NCBI GenBank assembly: GCA_036346375.1
Contig: CM070508.1
Span: 23,256,852 to 23,320,851, forward strand
Origin: Guadua angustifolia
Taxonomy: Eukaryota; Streptophyta; Magnoliopsida; Poales; Poaceae
Reading direction: 5' to 3'
DNA length: 64,000 nucleotides
Position numbers and translations under genes: made by a program. Positions 32,628 through 43,806 of this stretch are shown here, piece after piece (positions within the stretch are counted from its first letter, which is position 1; each line of letters opens with the position of its first letter). Under the pieces are notes generated by a model, which saw nothing but the letters and a program-made list of their open reading frames with translations, searched no databases and was not told where the DNA came from.

Positions 32628-34554
32628 CTATGGCCTTGACCTCGCGCTGTGCCGTGTCGACGAGCCACCGAAGATGACGTCAATCCGGCGCTCGCCTTGC
32701 TGGAACTCGAGATCGATGTCATCATGCTCCGAGCCAGCGTTCACCCTGTCGAGTTGGTCATCAGCTTTTGGAAGCTCGGGCATCTCGCCCCGCCCATCGT
32801 AGAAAGCTTCCAGCTTGCCCTGCCAAGCCCTGCAGGTTCGCAGGTCGTGGCCGGCTGTCTTGTGAAACAAACAGAACTTCACCTCGTCATAACCAGGCGC
32901 CCTCGGCCCCTGCGGTTGGCGTCGGCCGCGGGGCCGGACCTCGGCCTTCCTTCAGGGTGGTCTGCGCTTGTCGAGACGGAGGCCGACCTTGACGAGGTCG
33001 GGACCCATCCCGAGCCTCATCTCGGACCTTGAGGACTTCTCGCTGGCCATCTGCCGATACAACTACTCGCGGCAGGCCTCCGTCGGTCCTACGGTCGTGC
33101 TTCCGCTTCCTGGCGGTGGCACCCTGGTCGGTGCCCTTGGAATTGGATGGACCTGCCTCTGTGGAATTCAGACCAAGCTTACCTTGGTTGTAGTCACGCT
33201 TTCAGCGGACAGCGTCGTCCGCATCTGCGTAGTTAACGGTGAGGCTAGACGTGATCTCCAGGTCCTCGGTAAGGCGCCGGTCGCGAACGCCGAACTTGAA
33301 GGCCTTGATGACAGCCTCGTCGGAGATGCTCGGAATCAGGTTCCAGCGGATAAACCGCCGCACAAAATCACGGTGGTTTCGCCCTTGCCCCGATAACGCG
33401 ATCCGTGTCTTTCTCCCTCCGCTTCGTAACAACTCTGGAAGTTTGAGCGGAGGGCGCTCTGGATTTGGCGCCACGACCTGAAGGAGCCAGGCTTCTGGTT
33501 GAAAAGCCAAGTCCGCGCGGCGCCGTCCAAGACAGTCGGGAGGTAGTTGGCCATAACGAGCTCATCACCCCCGGCCGCTAGGATAGCGGTCGAGTAGATA
33601 GACAGGAACTCGTCGGGATTTTTGGTCCCGTCGAAGCGCTTGATCAACGCGGGTTTGAATCGAGTTGGCCAATGAACGCGACGAAGGTCGCGCGAGTACG
33701 CCACGCAACCGTAAGCTGGGACGGGTGCACGCCGAGTGTGGTCATCGCCGACAAGGTCCTCGCTATTGTACGACTCTGAGTCGAGGCTGCTCCGGCGTCC
33801 CGACCTTCGATGAGACCGGCCATGGCGCCGGGCACGTGAGTCGCCCGGGAGATAGCGCAGCGGTCTGCCTTGGCGACGCTCGGGCGGAACGTCGGGAGAG
33901 ATCTCGATCCTGCGGTCGGTCGGCAGAACTTGTGTGGTCTCGCTGCGTGCTCGGCCTCGCCAGACAAAGATCTGGCGCGGGTCGAGTCACATCTCAAGAC
34001 GCCGCTGAGACGAAGGTGCCTCGCGCCGGGGGGTCGTCCGACAGTGCGTCGGCGATGTCGTGACGAGCTGCCAGTGCTCCTCAGGGAGGGGGTTCCTGAA
34101 CGGTGCTGCGGAGGAACGCCCTCGGTCGTGGCTGCCGTCGAGTTCTTGGCGAGCTCACCAAGAGTTCGACCGCCTGTCGAGGATCAGCCATGACCCGAGC
34201 AATTGCGCGGAGGCGTTCCCCTGAGAGAGGGAGCCTGGGCGGCCCAGAAGACGCACCGGTCTTCTCCTGGGCTTCCCGCCGTAGTGCGGTTATGGCCTGG
34301 TTGATGGCGACATGCACCATCCGACGACCGTCCTCAAGAGTCTGCGGATCACGGCCATCCGCGTCTCCCTCCGTGCCAGGACCATCCACCGCCAGGACGT
34401 ACTGCCCGGGCGGCAGCGGTGAAGGCGAAAACAGGGATGCGGAATCGGAGTCCGCGCCCGAATCCATGTCTGATGAATGCCCATGAGCGAAGTACACCAT
34501 GTTCCCGAGATCCTGGAGTATTTCCTGCGAGTGAGCGAAGCAAACGGGCCCCAC
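32628..34554 (-). pseudogene. Element D gag
   Basis: The N-terminal segment (34554 to 34081; MGPVCFAHSQEILQDL onward) is Pro/Ser- and Arg-rich. The capsid-like core (about 33202-33704) has IKRFDGTKNPDEFLSIY, MANYLPTVLDGAARTWL and NHRDFVRRF. The zinc-knuckle-like CLFHKTAGHDLRTC is at about 32835-32876. Frame changes near 33400, 33200 and 32900 break it. The order matches the gag of A and B. Confidence 0.75.
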
Positions 34555-34565
34555 GGTGGGCGCCA
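34548..34565 (-). promoter_or_regulatory. Primer binding site of element D
   Basis: The minus strand reads TGGCGCCCACCGTGGGGC two bases inside the 5' LTR, a typical Tat-lineage site. Confidence 0.85.
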
Positions 34566-34567
34566 GC

Positions 34568-35249
34568 TGTCGACGATCGGGATCGCCAACCGCAAGAAAT
34601 GTGGTGGGGGTCTCGTGTGATATGGGACCCGTGCAGCGCTTCGCTCAGACGAAGGAATGGAATCGATACGTTGATGGTCGGGGCAAGGTGTCAACGAGCG
34701 GGAGACAAAGGTTTATACTGGTTCGAGCCCCTGTGAAGGTAATAGCCCTACTCCAGTCGCCTCGCGGCGTTGATCTTTGTTATGTCTGTGTACAAGAATG
34801 TGTTTACAGCTCAAGTCAGCAGTGGTGATTTCTAGCTCGGGCTGTGGTGCGTACTGTCGTTGTCCTCTGCGTTTGTGCATCTCCAGCTTTTATACCTCCC
34901 CCTCTGCGTAACCGCCGGGAGAAATCTTCGGATCGTGGCCCTTAATGCGCATTGAGGGCCGTTTGTAACCGTTCCGGGCTTGCCGCGCACTCCTGCACCA
35001 TCCCATGAGACCACGTCTTGGTAACTGCCCAGTAAATGCACGTGCCGGGATCCAAGGAAACAACGACCTGAGCAAAGGATGGCCCGCACTCGAGGTCGTG
35101 CGGGGTTCGAACTCGAGGTCGTGCGGGGCTCGAACTCGAGGTCGTGGCGCACTCAAGTACTGAGCTCCTTAGTCGAGCAAGGGCGTGATCGGGGCCCCGA
35201 GCGGTAGCGCTGATTGTCGTTGACCGCCAAAGGGTTGTCCGGCCCGACA
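34568..35249 (-). repeat. Element D 5' LTR
   Basis: 682 bp, TGTCGACGATCGGG to GCCCGACA. Nearly identical to 24008-24692 up to about 35140. The last 100 bp have several single-base losses in G and C runs (for example GGGGCCCC where the other copy has GGGGGCCCCC). The three 23-bp U3 units are shared. Confidence 0.88.
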
Positions 35250-35899
35250 ATGGTTACTTTATCTCACCGCATCTAGGCCTGATATAATGTTTAATGTTTG
35301 CATGTGTGCTCGTTTTCAAGCTTCTCTCAAAGAATGTCATTTAGTTGTCGTAAAGAGAATTCTAAGATATTTAAAGCATTCCTCAAATATAGGGTTATGG
35401 TATCCTAAAGGTGCTAAGTTTGATTTAATTGGATATTCGGATTCTGATTATGCGGGTTGCAAAGTAGATAGGAAAAGCACCTCCGGAAGTTGCCAATTGC
35501 TAGGTTGATATCTAGTTTCATGGTTCTCCAAGAAACAAAATTCCGTAGCCCTTTTCATTGCCGAAGCCGAATATATATCCACCGGTAGTTGTTGCGCTCA
35601 ATTATTATGGATGAGGCAAACTTTGATGGATTATGGGATAAATTTCAAAAAGGTGCCTCGTTTGTGTGATAATGACATCGGTTAAAATAGCAAAGAACCC
35701 GGTCCAACACTCAAGAACCAAGCACATAGATATCCGCCATCATTTCTTGCGAGATCATGTGAGTAAAGGAGATATTGAAATTAGTCACATTAGAACTGAA
35801 AATCAATTAGCGGATATTCTCACCAAACCCTTGGATGAAGCTAGATTTTGCAAATTGAGGAATGAATTGAATGTCATAGATATATCTAATGTGACCTAA
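35250..35899 (+). pseudogene. Element C RT C-terminus and RNase H
   Basis: The RT end resumes after element D with LYLT and ECHLVVVKRILRYLKHSS. RNase H follows with IGYSDSDYAGCKVDRKSTSG (first catalytic Asp), a stop after CQLLG, AEAEYIS (Glu), the LCDN block near 35664 and, after a frameshift, TKHIDIRHHFLRDHV and ENQLADILTKPL. All standard Copia RNase H motifs are visible, but stops and a shift near 35670 break the frame. Confidence 0.85.
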
Positions 35900-37217
35900 A
35901 TGATGTTCTCTTTTGGATATTTATTGATTTTATTTGATGTTTGTTCTTCTAGTAGTGTCTCACATCAAGGGGGAGTAATCTGCACTTCATATGCACATCT
36001 TACCCCTCAAATGTGAAAAATCAAAAATAGTGTTAATTATCTTAAAAAGATGAAACTAGACCTTTTTTGAAAATAATCTATTTTAGTAAATAAATTTCAA
36101 AGGTTCTGAAAACTTCATTTACAATGTACTATTGTATAAATCTCATCTCTTGAAAATGGTATCATATTATATCTTCTTTATTTCAATAATTAAAACTATT
36201 GTGTTTTTGAAAAAGTTTGTTAAAATTCAAAAAACAACTTGATCTATATTGATCTATTTAAAGCACAAATTGAGTCATGCCAATTGAACTAGGTTTGAAA
36301 TTATCTCTAGTTCTTGATTGGTGATTTCGACTCGAACAAGTCGAATATAAATGATTATTTATCTTCTCTTTGAAGTATCATTTTTTGTTTTGTGTCTCGG
36401 TTGGAAATGCTCAAAAATGATTCCATATTGAAATGAGATTCATACAAGCAATTTTGCAACCTGTCTTTTAAGTTTTCCTGCCTTTTTTGCCTGTAGCCGG
36501 CACTACCGGCCGTCTCCTGTGGTAGTACCGACTTTGCGGTACTACCGGAGCCAGAGAGTGGTAGTACCGCTCGGCTCGTTAAGTGGTGGGGACCCAAAAT
36601 CTCAACCGGCCGTTTCTCTCCCTCCTCTCATTAATCTCCTCTCTCCTCACCCGAAATCAAATCTCTCTCTCATCTTCAACCGTGCGGCTCTCTCTCTCTC
36701 CCTCTCAAACCCTAAATCCAATTCCTCAAATCCTTGGTGATCTTTGAGTTTCCCTCCATTGAAAATCTTCCTTGTGACCTTCTCCTCCAAAAGGTAACAA
36801 TTTTCTTAATCATCTCTTGTTGATTCATCCTTTTTGGAGCATTTTAGGTTTAGAAGAAAAGTTGAATTATGTGAATTGTCTAGCAATTTTTGTGGCCAAA
36901 TATTGATGGATTAGATTTCAAAAAGGCTTTACATCACTCCTAATCCATGCCAACACAACTTTACTTTGCCACATTGCCTAAAATTTTTAGAAAATACTGC
37001 CATGGTTGTGCTAGGCCGGCACTACCGGCCAGATGGAGCGATAGTACCGACTTTGCGGTACTATCGGGCTCCTTGAGCGGTAGTGCCGACTGTGCATCTT
37101 TGGCAGGATCTTCTGAACTTTTGAGGCTTCAATTAAAATTGCCAAAATTCATATGGTTCTATTTACTTCAAAAATCCCTCTGCTCATGTCCTAAAATTCT
37201 TGAATTTCCTTTAGATT
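35900..37217. other. Spacer between pol and the extra ORF of element C
   Basis: No coding region. ATCAAGGGGGAGTAA at about 35964-35978 is an internal polypurine-like tract close to the end of pol. Two clusters of GGTAGTACCG-type palindromes lie at 36494-36575 and 37015-37097, matching the motif in the LTR. Confidence 0.6.
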
Positions 37218-38549
37218 ATGCCTCGCACAAAGAAATCCGGGGTCAGTCCATCTGGAGCTCAAGGGAGCATGGTTGTCAAGAAATCGTCTCGGGGTCGTGG
37301 TATTCCTACGACGGACTCTGATAGTGAGGGCAGTGACAACTCTTTTACCATTGCTATGAGGACTTCAATAGCAAAAGAAAAAGCTACTGCTGGGGCTTCT
37401 AAGTCAAAGAAAGGGAAGATACCTGCAATTGCGCCTCAGGAGCGTGAAATTTTTGGGAGTGATGATGAAACCGAAAGTGAAGACAATGAGAGCTTTGATG
37501 AGGAAGAAGAGGATTTTCCTCAGGTTGGAAGGCACAGGAATGATCCTTCCCAAATAAAAGGGGATGACTATTATGCAATCCGAGGACAAAATCAGTATCT
37601 TGTGCCTCGCACTGCCACCAACCCAAAGTTCCATTCACTCTTCCAGCAGAAAGTCTATGAGCAAATTTATCTGGAAAAGGACTTCGCAAATCAAAGATGG
37701 GTGAGTTGGAATCACGTCAGAGATCAGTCGGATTTTGTGGGTATCCCTGAGCTATTTGGAGGAGCAGGCCTATATCATCTCCTTGGTGGCAGGACAGACT
37801 ACAATGAAAAGATCATCAAGCAATTTTATGCCACTCTCTATGTATCTGAGTCATTTGATTCTATCACTTGGATGACCGATTCACGCAAATACACTGCATT
37901 CAAAGATGATTTTGAGCATGCCTTGGGAGTCTTCCACAGTTCCTTCCCAAAAATTCATGATGCTCCTACTCTATCTCTTGATGAAGCTGCTGAATTCTAT
38001 GACCGCTCTCATCCATTCAAGATTGGACAATCTGATGGGCTGCAACTTCAACCGAGTATGGTCAACAAAATCATCAGAGTCACCATCCATCCAAAGAGCA
38101 GATACTTCGATGCCGTGAGATCCTATGCTTAGAATGTAATTGCAAAGATCATGGCAAAGGAGAAATTCAATGTGGTGGATTTTATTATGAGGGAGATGGA
38201 TCAATCTGCAAGAGAAAGGGGGAAGACCATCTATTTTGCTCCGTATATCATGGCCTTAATCCGAAGAGTAGCAGGGTACAATGGTCCAACTCCCACTCCT
38301 CACAAGCCATATAAGCCACGTGTTGCTCCGCCTCAAGTTCTGCATCATATTGCTGAGCAGGCTGCCCAAGCAAAAGCTCAAGCCGAGCAAGCCGCTCAAG
38401 CTGCCCAAGCTGCTCAAGCCTCTCAAGCTCCTCCTGTGCCCGATGCCTATCTTGCCAGTCTTGAGAGTCTGTGGTCTGATATGATGATTCAGTTTGGCCT
38501 TCTGCTTGAGCGACGTGAAGCTCTCTTGGCGTACCCTTTTGGTCCTTGA
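37218..38549 (+). pseudogene. Element C extra ORF (ORF3), 'putative plant transposon protein' type
   Basis: One frame runs from ATG 37218 to the stop at 38547-38549, interrupted only by a TAG at 38130-38132. The first 100 residues are basic and acidic low-complexity (Ser/Lys/Glu-rich). The middle is a globular domain (KFHSLFQQKVYEQIYLEKDF, then FYATLYVS and ITWMTDSRKYTAFKDDFEHA) of the kind annotated as putative plant transposon protein (Transposase_32-like). The C-terminus holds an Ala/Gln repeat (QAAQAKAQAEQAAQAAQ), probably helical. ORFs in this place in SIRE-type elements have been called env-like; no signal peptide or clear membrane segment is seen here. Function unknown. Confidence 0.75.
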
Positions 38550-39020
38550 TGACAAAGGGGGAGAAGAAGAAATGAATTGAAGACGAAGATCCGGCTTAAA
38601 GCCTATCTTAGCTATATATTTAATTGCAATATTGTAATGAACCTTGGTTGTGGATTGTTGCCTTACGTTCTTGGATATTCTCTTTTGCTTTTGGTTGTGT
38701 TATGCACTTGAATGATTGTTGAACTATTTGCACCTAATTGTTATATATCTTATCTCATTATATCATTTCACGTTACTCTCTCAAAGAAACTTATATACAA
38801 ATGTGCATAATCTTATTGTTCACCCGAGCACATTTGTAGGGGGAGTTATATTCACATTTAGCAATATTTTGATTCAAATATCTTTTGTTCTCTAAACACA
38901 AAATATTGTTAAATAAGAATCCTGTGGTGTGAGTAACTAATCTTTAGCCACTCACCCAAAATCAAAACTTACTTCAATTCGTTCATGAGGATTGTCATCA
39001 ATTACCAAAAAGGGGGAGAT
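38550..39020 (+). promoter_or_regulatory. 3' untranslated end of element C with polypurine tract
   Basis: Non-coding. The functional polypurine tract is AAAAAGGGGGAGAT at 39007-39020, directly before the LTR start TGAAAG. Two further G5AG motifs (near 38557 and 38837) occur upstream, so several purine tracts line the 3' region. Confidence 0.7.
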
Positions 39021-40482
39021 TGAAAGTATCTAGGCCCCCATGCGTTTAGGGTTTTGGTAATTAATGAAAATCAAGGCTAAAATACTAATGGTGTTTGCAT
39101 GAGTAAGTTGAAAACAGGAAAATCTACTCTTCGAGGGACGTCGGATTGTCACAAGTACAAAAAGGAAAGAGTACGCACCAAAGAAGCAAAAGAAATGAAG
39201 GTATAAAATTTTAGAGACATTTTCTAGTCATTTTACCGATCTCAGAGTTTGAAGAAAAGATCAGATTGTTAGGATAGTCGCCGTACTATTAAGAGGGACT
39301 TGATTGGGGTGTTGAACTCTAAATGTGCATTTAATATGGCTCAAATGTTTGAAGTATTCATTCATGCATTCATGTAGATACTATATCTGAAACTCACCTG
39401 AGTAGGCACTACATGCGGTGGTAAGCGGTAGTACTGTAAATCTTGGTACTACTGGCGATTCTCTTGGTAGCAATATAACGTAAAGCATTTTGTGTTTTTC
39501 TTCGGCACACTAGGAAGGATGGGCGTAGTACCATAACCGCAAACACTGCGGTAGCTTTTTAACAGAGGCATTCCTTTTTGGCGGGCAAGGTGCGGTACTA
39601 TCAGACCCATATAGATAAGTAGGCCATATAGAAAATGCACAAGATGTGACTCGTGTCGAGCATTAATTGTGCCAGAGAGCCCTTGGGCCCAAGGGGCGGT
39701 ACTACCGGCCCCTAGAGGGCAGTAGTACCGGCCATGGCGTTTTTTCTGAGTTCAAAAGTGAATAACGGCTAGTTAAGTCGGGAGGGGTTATAAATACCCC
39801 CTCACCTGTGCTAGGAGCTGGTTGGTGACTTCATTGAATACATTTAGAGCTCTAGCAACTCTCTCCACACTCTAGTGCATTCAATTCATCATTCTTGAGT
39901 TTTTGGAGAGGAAAATTGAGTGCATTTGCATTTGTTGAGCCATATTAAAGCACTCAAGAGTCTCAAGCCTTCGTCAAGTTTATTACTCTTGGAGGTTGCC
40001 GCCTCCTAGACGGCTTGGAGGCGTGAAGCTCTGATGATCTTCACAAAGAAGCTTGTGTGAAGGCCCGGACGGTTGTGAAGGCAAGGAGCTCGCCTACCCA
40101 GAGCGGGGAAGAGCTACCACGAGTGATCGAGGAAGGCTCAAGCGAGTGGAGCCGGCTTGAAGAAGTTCAAGTCACCTCAACGTGGAATAGGGGAGACCGG
40201 CAAGTCTCCGAGACCATGGGATAAAAATCCACTTGTTCATCATTTGTGGTTTGCGTTGTTTTCACTCTTGTATTAATTCTAGCAAATTGATCATCTTGGT
40301 GCCTTACTTATTTAGCTATTGATATATTTGAGTAGAGATATTATTTGGTGATCATTAGAATTGTTAGGTATTAGAATTGCTAAAATTGTCATTAGTACTT
40401 ATAAATCATTAAATTTGTTTTAGTGATTGAGAATTTAAAAACCTCCTATTCACCCCCTCTAGTCGGTATCCTAGATCCTACA
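39021..40482 (+). repeat. Element C 3' LTR
   Basis: 1462 bp, TGAAAGTATCTAGG to GATCCTACA, followed by the target duplication GTCTT. It matches the 5' LTR closely except for about 39396-39660, where many small deletions and substitutions break the palindromic GGTACTACC motifs. Confidence 0.9.
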
Positions 40483-40487
40483 GTCTT

Positions 40488-41870
40488 CGCCATCGAGGAC
40501 GATCGGACCGATACCCTGCACCAGCAAGAAGCCGCAGACACAGTGGAGGCAGAGTGTCTCCGTCACGCGGCCCGAGAAGAGCGCGCGAGGTCCCTCCAGA
40601 ATGGGGGCGCAACGTCAATGAGGAGTTTCTACAGGCGAAGAAAGGGGACCAACTGGTCTTCCACACGCCGCAGCAGAACATCGTCGCCTCCAAGACGCTG
40701 CTCGACACACTAGGGCCAATCCTTGGTCCTGACAGCCCAGCTGCCCCGATCGTGGCCCAAGTTAAGGCCATGGTGACGGCGGCAGCGGTCCAGCAAAACC
40801 AAGAAGCACCCGCAGAGAAGGCACACTCTCGTGCCCACGCGGCTACCCAGACTGGCAGCAGTCAGACTGCCCAAAGTCGGCCCCATGGCAGTCGGCTTGA
40901 GCTTCGCCAGGGCGAAGACGCCCGCCGGAGCCTCAACTGTGATCTCCACTTGGATCTTAACGCCAGGCGGCGTGAATGGGAAGAGGGGGAGCAGCGCCAG
41001 CATGAGGATGACTATGAACGTTTCAGCATCAGCTATGATGGCCGGGACGATCGCAATGGCCGACGCAATGACCATACCGACCGCAAGGATCATTGTCGTC
41101 GGGCCGGGAGTGATGATGGAGATCACCGAGATGGGACGTCCCTGCACCGATCACCTCGACGGCGCAGCAGCGGGCCCATCGATGTGGTTCACGCCTTCAC
41201 CTCCCGACTCCGCCGAGAGGTTTGGCCCGACGGCTTCAATCCCAGGGGCATCGTCAAGTTTGACGGAGAAAGAGACCCAGAGGCCTGGCTGCAGGTCTAT
41301 GCCCTCATAGTCAAGGCAGCCAGGTGCGATCAGAGCGTGATGGCAAATTACCTGCCGGTCACGCTCGCCCCATCAGCCCAAGCTTGGCTCTCGGGACTCC
41401 CAGCGGGTTCTATCGATTCCGAGGGTGATCTTTGTGAGCAGTTCATCTCAAACTTCCAAAGCACCTACGAGAGGCCTAGGACCTCGTGGGACCTGTATCA
41501 ACTTCATCAGAAGAAGAATGAATCCCTGCGGGAATTTATTCGGTGCTTCATGCAGAAGAAAAATACCGTTCGGGATGCCTCAGAAGCGATCATCATAGCT
41601 GCCTTCCAGAAGGGAGTCAGCGACCCCGACTTGATCAAGAAGATGTCCCGGAGTCTGCCGACCACCGTCAGGGAGATGTTCACATTAGCCGATCGCTATG
41701 CCACGGCCTCGGACGCCCTGGCGGAGCGCTAGGAAGATCGCCCGTGGCAGAAGGACAAAAAGGACCATGCCGAGTCCTCCAAGCAAAGGAACAAGAAGCG
41801 TGGGCCTGGAGAGCTGGTCGCTGCAGGCTGCAGCCGAGTGCAGCCGGTCCCGAGTGCCGCGGAACAACGA
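40488..41870 (+). pseudogene. Element B gag, central and C-terminal segment
   Basis: The frame from the N-terminal segment shifts near 40610 to the long frame ending at 41732. It contains a charged, Arg/Asp-rich linker, then the Retrotrans_gag core with IVKFDGERDPEAWLQVYA, MANYLPVTL, CEQFISNFQSTYERP, and ESLREFIRCF. A TAG at 41730-41732 (where the family expects Gln) ends it. A zinc-knuckle-like CPFHPQGKHATKDC follows at about 41898 in another frame. Confidence 0.8.
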
Positions 41871-42700
41871 CTATGACAAGGTAATGGATGCTATTTGCCC
41901 TTTCCACCCCCAGGGGAAGCACGCAACCAAAGACTGCTACACCCTGAAGAGGTTTGCCCTGGAGAGTAGCAATAGGGCGAACCGAGGCAAGGGCGAGGTA
42001 GCAAAGAAGCAAGATCCCCCTGAAGAAGACGGGGGTGATTACCTGGTGACCGAGCGCGAGCTCAATTATATATGTGGAGGCTCGGCTGCGTATGAGTCCA
42101 AGCGGAAGCGGAAGCAGAAGCTTACCGCTCGGGAGGTCAACGCAGTAACACCGGCGACGCCCCAATTCCTGAAGTGGTCTGAGGTCCCGATCACATTTGA
42201 TCGCTTGGATCACCCCGACTGCGTCCCATTCCCGGGGAGATATCCTCTGATCCTGGACCCAGTCGTGCGCAGCGTCAGGCTCAAGAGGGTGCTGGTCGAC
42301 GGAGGAAGTGGTCTCAACGTCCTTTTTTCCAAGCCTTCGATGATATGAAGATCCCTCGCTCCGAGTTGAAGCGTGGATCGTCGTCGTTCCATGGGGTAAT
42401 CCCCGGGACCTCGATGGTACCACTCGGACAAATCACGCTGCCGGTGACGTTCGGAACCAAGGAGAACTACTGAACGGAGTACCTGAATTTTGAGGTGGCC
42501 GATTTTGAGATGGCATACCATGCCATCTTGGGAAGGCCAGGATTGGCCACGTTCATGGCCGTCCCCCACTACACGTATCTGGCGCTGAAGATGCCGGGAC
42601 CAAACGGCGTCATCACGGTTCGGGGGGATGTCAGCAATCGCCGTGGTGCAACAGGAAAAGCTGCGACCGCCGATTTCTTTGGTGGCGTCGGCCGATCTTG
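41871..42700 (+). pseudogene. Element B zinc knuckle and aspartic protease
   Basis: Reading frame 41698-42348 carries CPFHPQGKHATKDC and then the protease active site VLVDGGSGLNVLFS. A frameshift near 42340 moves the frame on to the flap and the conserved AYHAILGRPGLATFMAV block (about 42510-42560). A TGA occurs near 42470. The order knuckle, LNYI.GGS, VLVDGGS, ILGRP is that of Tat-type proteases. Confidence 0.75.
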
Positions 42701-42854
42701 AAGATTTGGTGGCGGTACGCCTCGCGAAGCGAAGGCTACGCCCGGTACGCAAAACAAGCCAAGTCGGGTATGAAGCCTGACGAGGGAGTCAAGAAGGTGA
42801 TTCTTGACCCGTCCAACTCGGCCCAGACGGTCTTGATTGGGACAGGGCTTGATC

Positions 42855-43806
42855 CCAAATAGGAAGATGCGCTCGTCGCTTTCCTTCGGGCAAACCGGGA
42901 TATTTTCGCTTGGAAGCCATCCGACATGCCCGGTGTTCCTAGGGAGGTGATCGAGCACTCTCTCAATGTTGACAAAAAAGCAAAACCCATCAAGCAGCGA
43001 CTCCAACGGTTCGCACAAGATCACCGCGACGCCATCAGGGAGGAGATCACCAAACTTTTAGCCGCTAATTTCATAAAAGAAGTGTATCATCCTGACTGGT
43101 TGGCGAATCCGGTTCTTGTACGCAAAAAGAATAAAAGTTGACGCATGTGTGTCGATTACACTGATCTCAATAAGGCGTGCCCAAAGGATCCCTTCGGGTT
43201 GCCCCGCATCGATCAGGTAGTAGACTCGACCGCCGGGTGCGAGCTCCTGAGTTTCCTAGACGTATACTCAGGGTAACACCAAATCAGGCTGAAGGAAGAA
43301 GACTGCATCAAGACCTCATTCATCACTCCGTTCGGTGCGTACTGCTACATCACAATGCCATTCGGGTTAAAAACACTGGCGCGACCTATCAGCGTGCTAT
43401 ACAGTGGTGTTTTCACACTCAACTCGGACGCAACGTGGAGGCATACGTAGACGAAGTTGTGGTTAAAACCCGAGCGAAGGAAGATCTCACATCTGATCTG
43501 GCCGAGACGTTTGAAAGCCTAAGGGCCTTCAAGATGAAGCTCAACCCCGAGAAGTGCGTTTTCGGGTTTCCCTCGGGGAAGCTGCTCGGATTTATCGTGT
43601 CTCGTTGTGATATTGAGGCAAACCCTGAGAAAATCAATGCTATTCTCAAAATGAAACCGTCGACTTGCCAGAAGGAAGTCCAGAAGCTTACGGGGTGCAT
43701 GGTGGCACTCGGTCGGTTTATTGCTCGCTTGGGCACTCGGGGGATACCATTTTTCGAACTCTTGAAGAAACAAGACAACTTTCAATGGACTCCCGAGGCT
43801 CAATAG
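42855..43806 (+). pseudogene. Element B reverse transcriptase
   Basis: Conserved blocks in order: DIFAWKPSDMPGVPREVIEH, IKEVYHPDWLANPVLVRKKN, RMCVDYTDLNKACPKDPFGL, FGAYCYITMPFGLKN, then AYVDEVVVK at about 43442, then LNPEKCVFGFPSGKLLGFIV. The active-site motif reads YVDE where reverse transcriptases need YxDD, so the second catalytic Asp is replaced by Glu. Stops occur after VRKKNKS, within the YSGYHQ motif region (near 43276) and at 43804-43806. The enzyme is dead. Confidence 0.85.

Larger units (their letters stand above)
24008..35249 (-). mobile_element. Element D: Ty3/Gypsy, Tat/Retand-type, inserted in RT of C
   Basis: The 3' LTR is 24008-24692 and the 5' LTR 34568-35249. The primer binding site left of the right LTR and the polypurine tract right of the left LTR give the minus orientation. 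Gag, PR, RT, RNase H, IN read on the minus strand from 34554 to 28823; an antisense spliced gene (25127-28194) lies between pol and the 3' LTR. The left flank ends GTAGT; the right flank reads ATGGT, an imperfect duplication, yet the Copia reading frame resumes within a base. LTRs are very similar over their first 600 bp. Confidence 0.9.
18010..40482 (+). mobile_element. Element C: Ty1/Copia, SIRE/Maximus-type, inserted in gag of B, split by D
   Basis: LTRs 18010-19483 and 39021-40482 are flanked by the perfect duplication GTCTT (18005-18009 and 40483-40487). The order gag, protease, integrase, RT, RNase H is that of Copia elements. A long extra ORF after pol and the large size place it with the SIRE/Maximus lineage. 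LTRs are nearly identical outside one hypervariable block (18383-18660 against 39396-39660). Several in-frame TAA codons in pol look like C-to-T decay. Element D (24008-35249) interrupts RT. Confidence 0.88.

Noticed and set aside
37399..37689. Minus-strand frames under ORF3 of C
   Set aside because: Shadows of the plus-strand ORF3.
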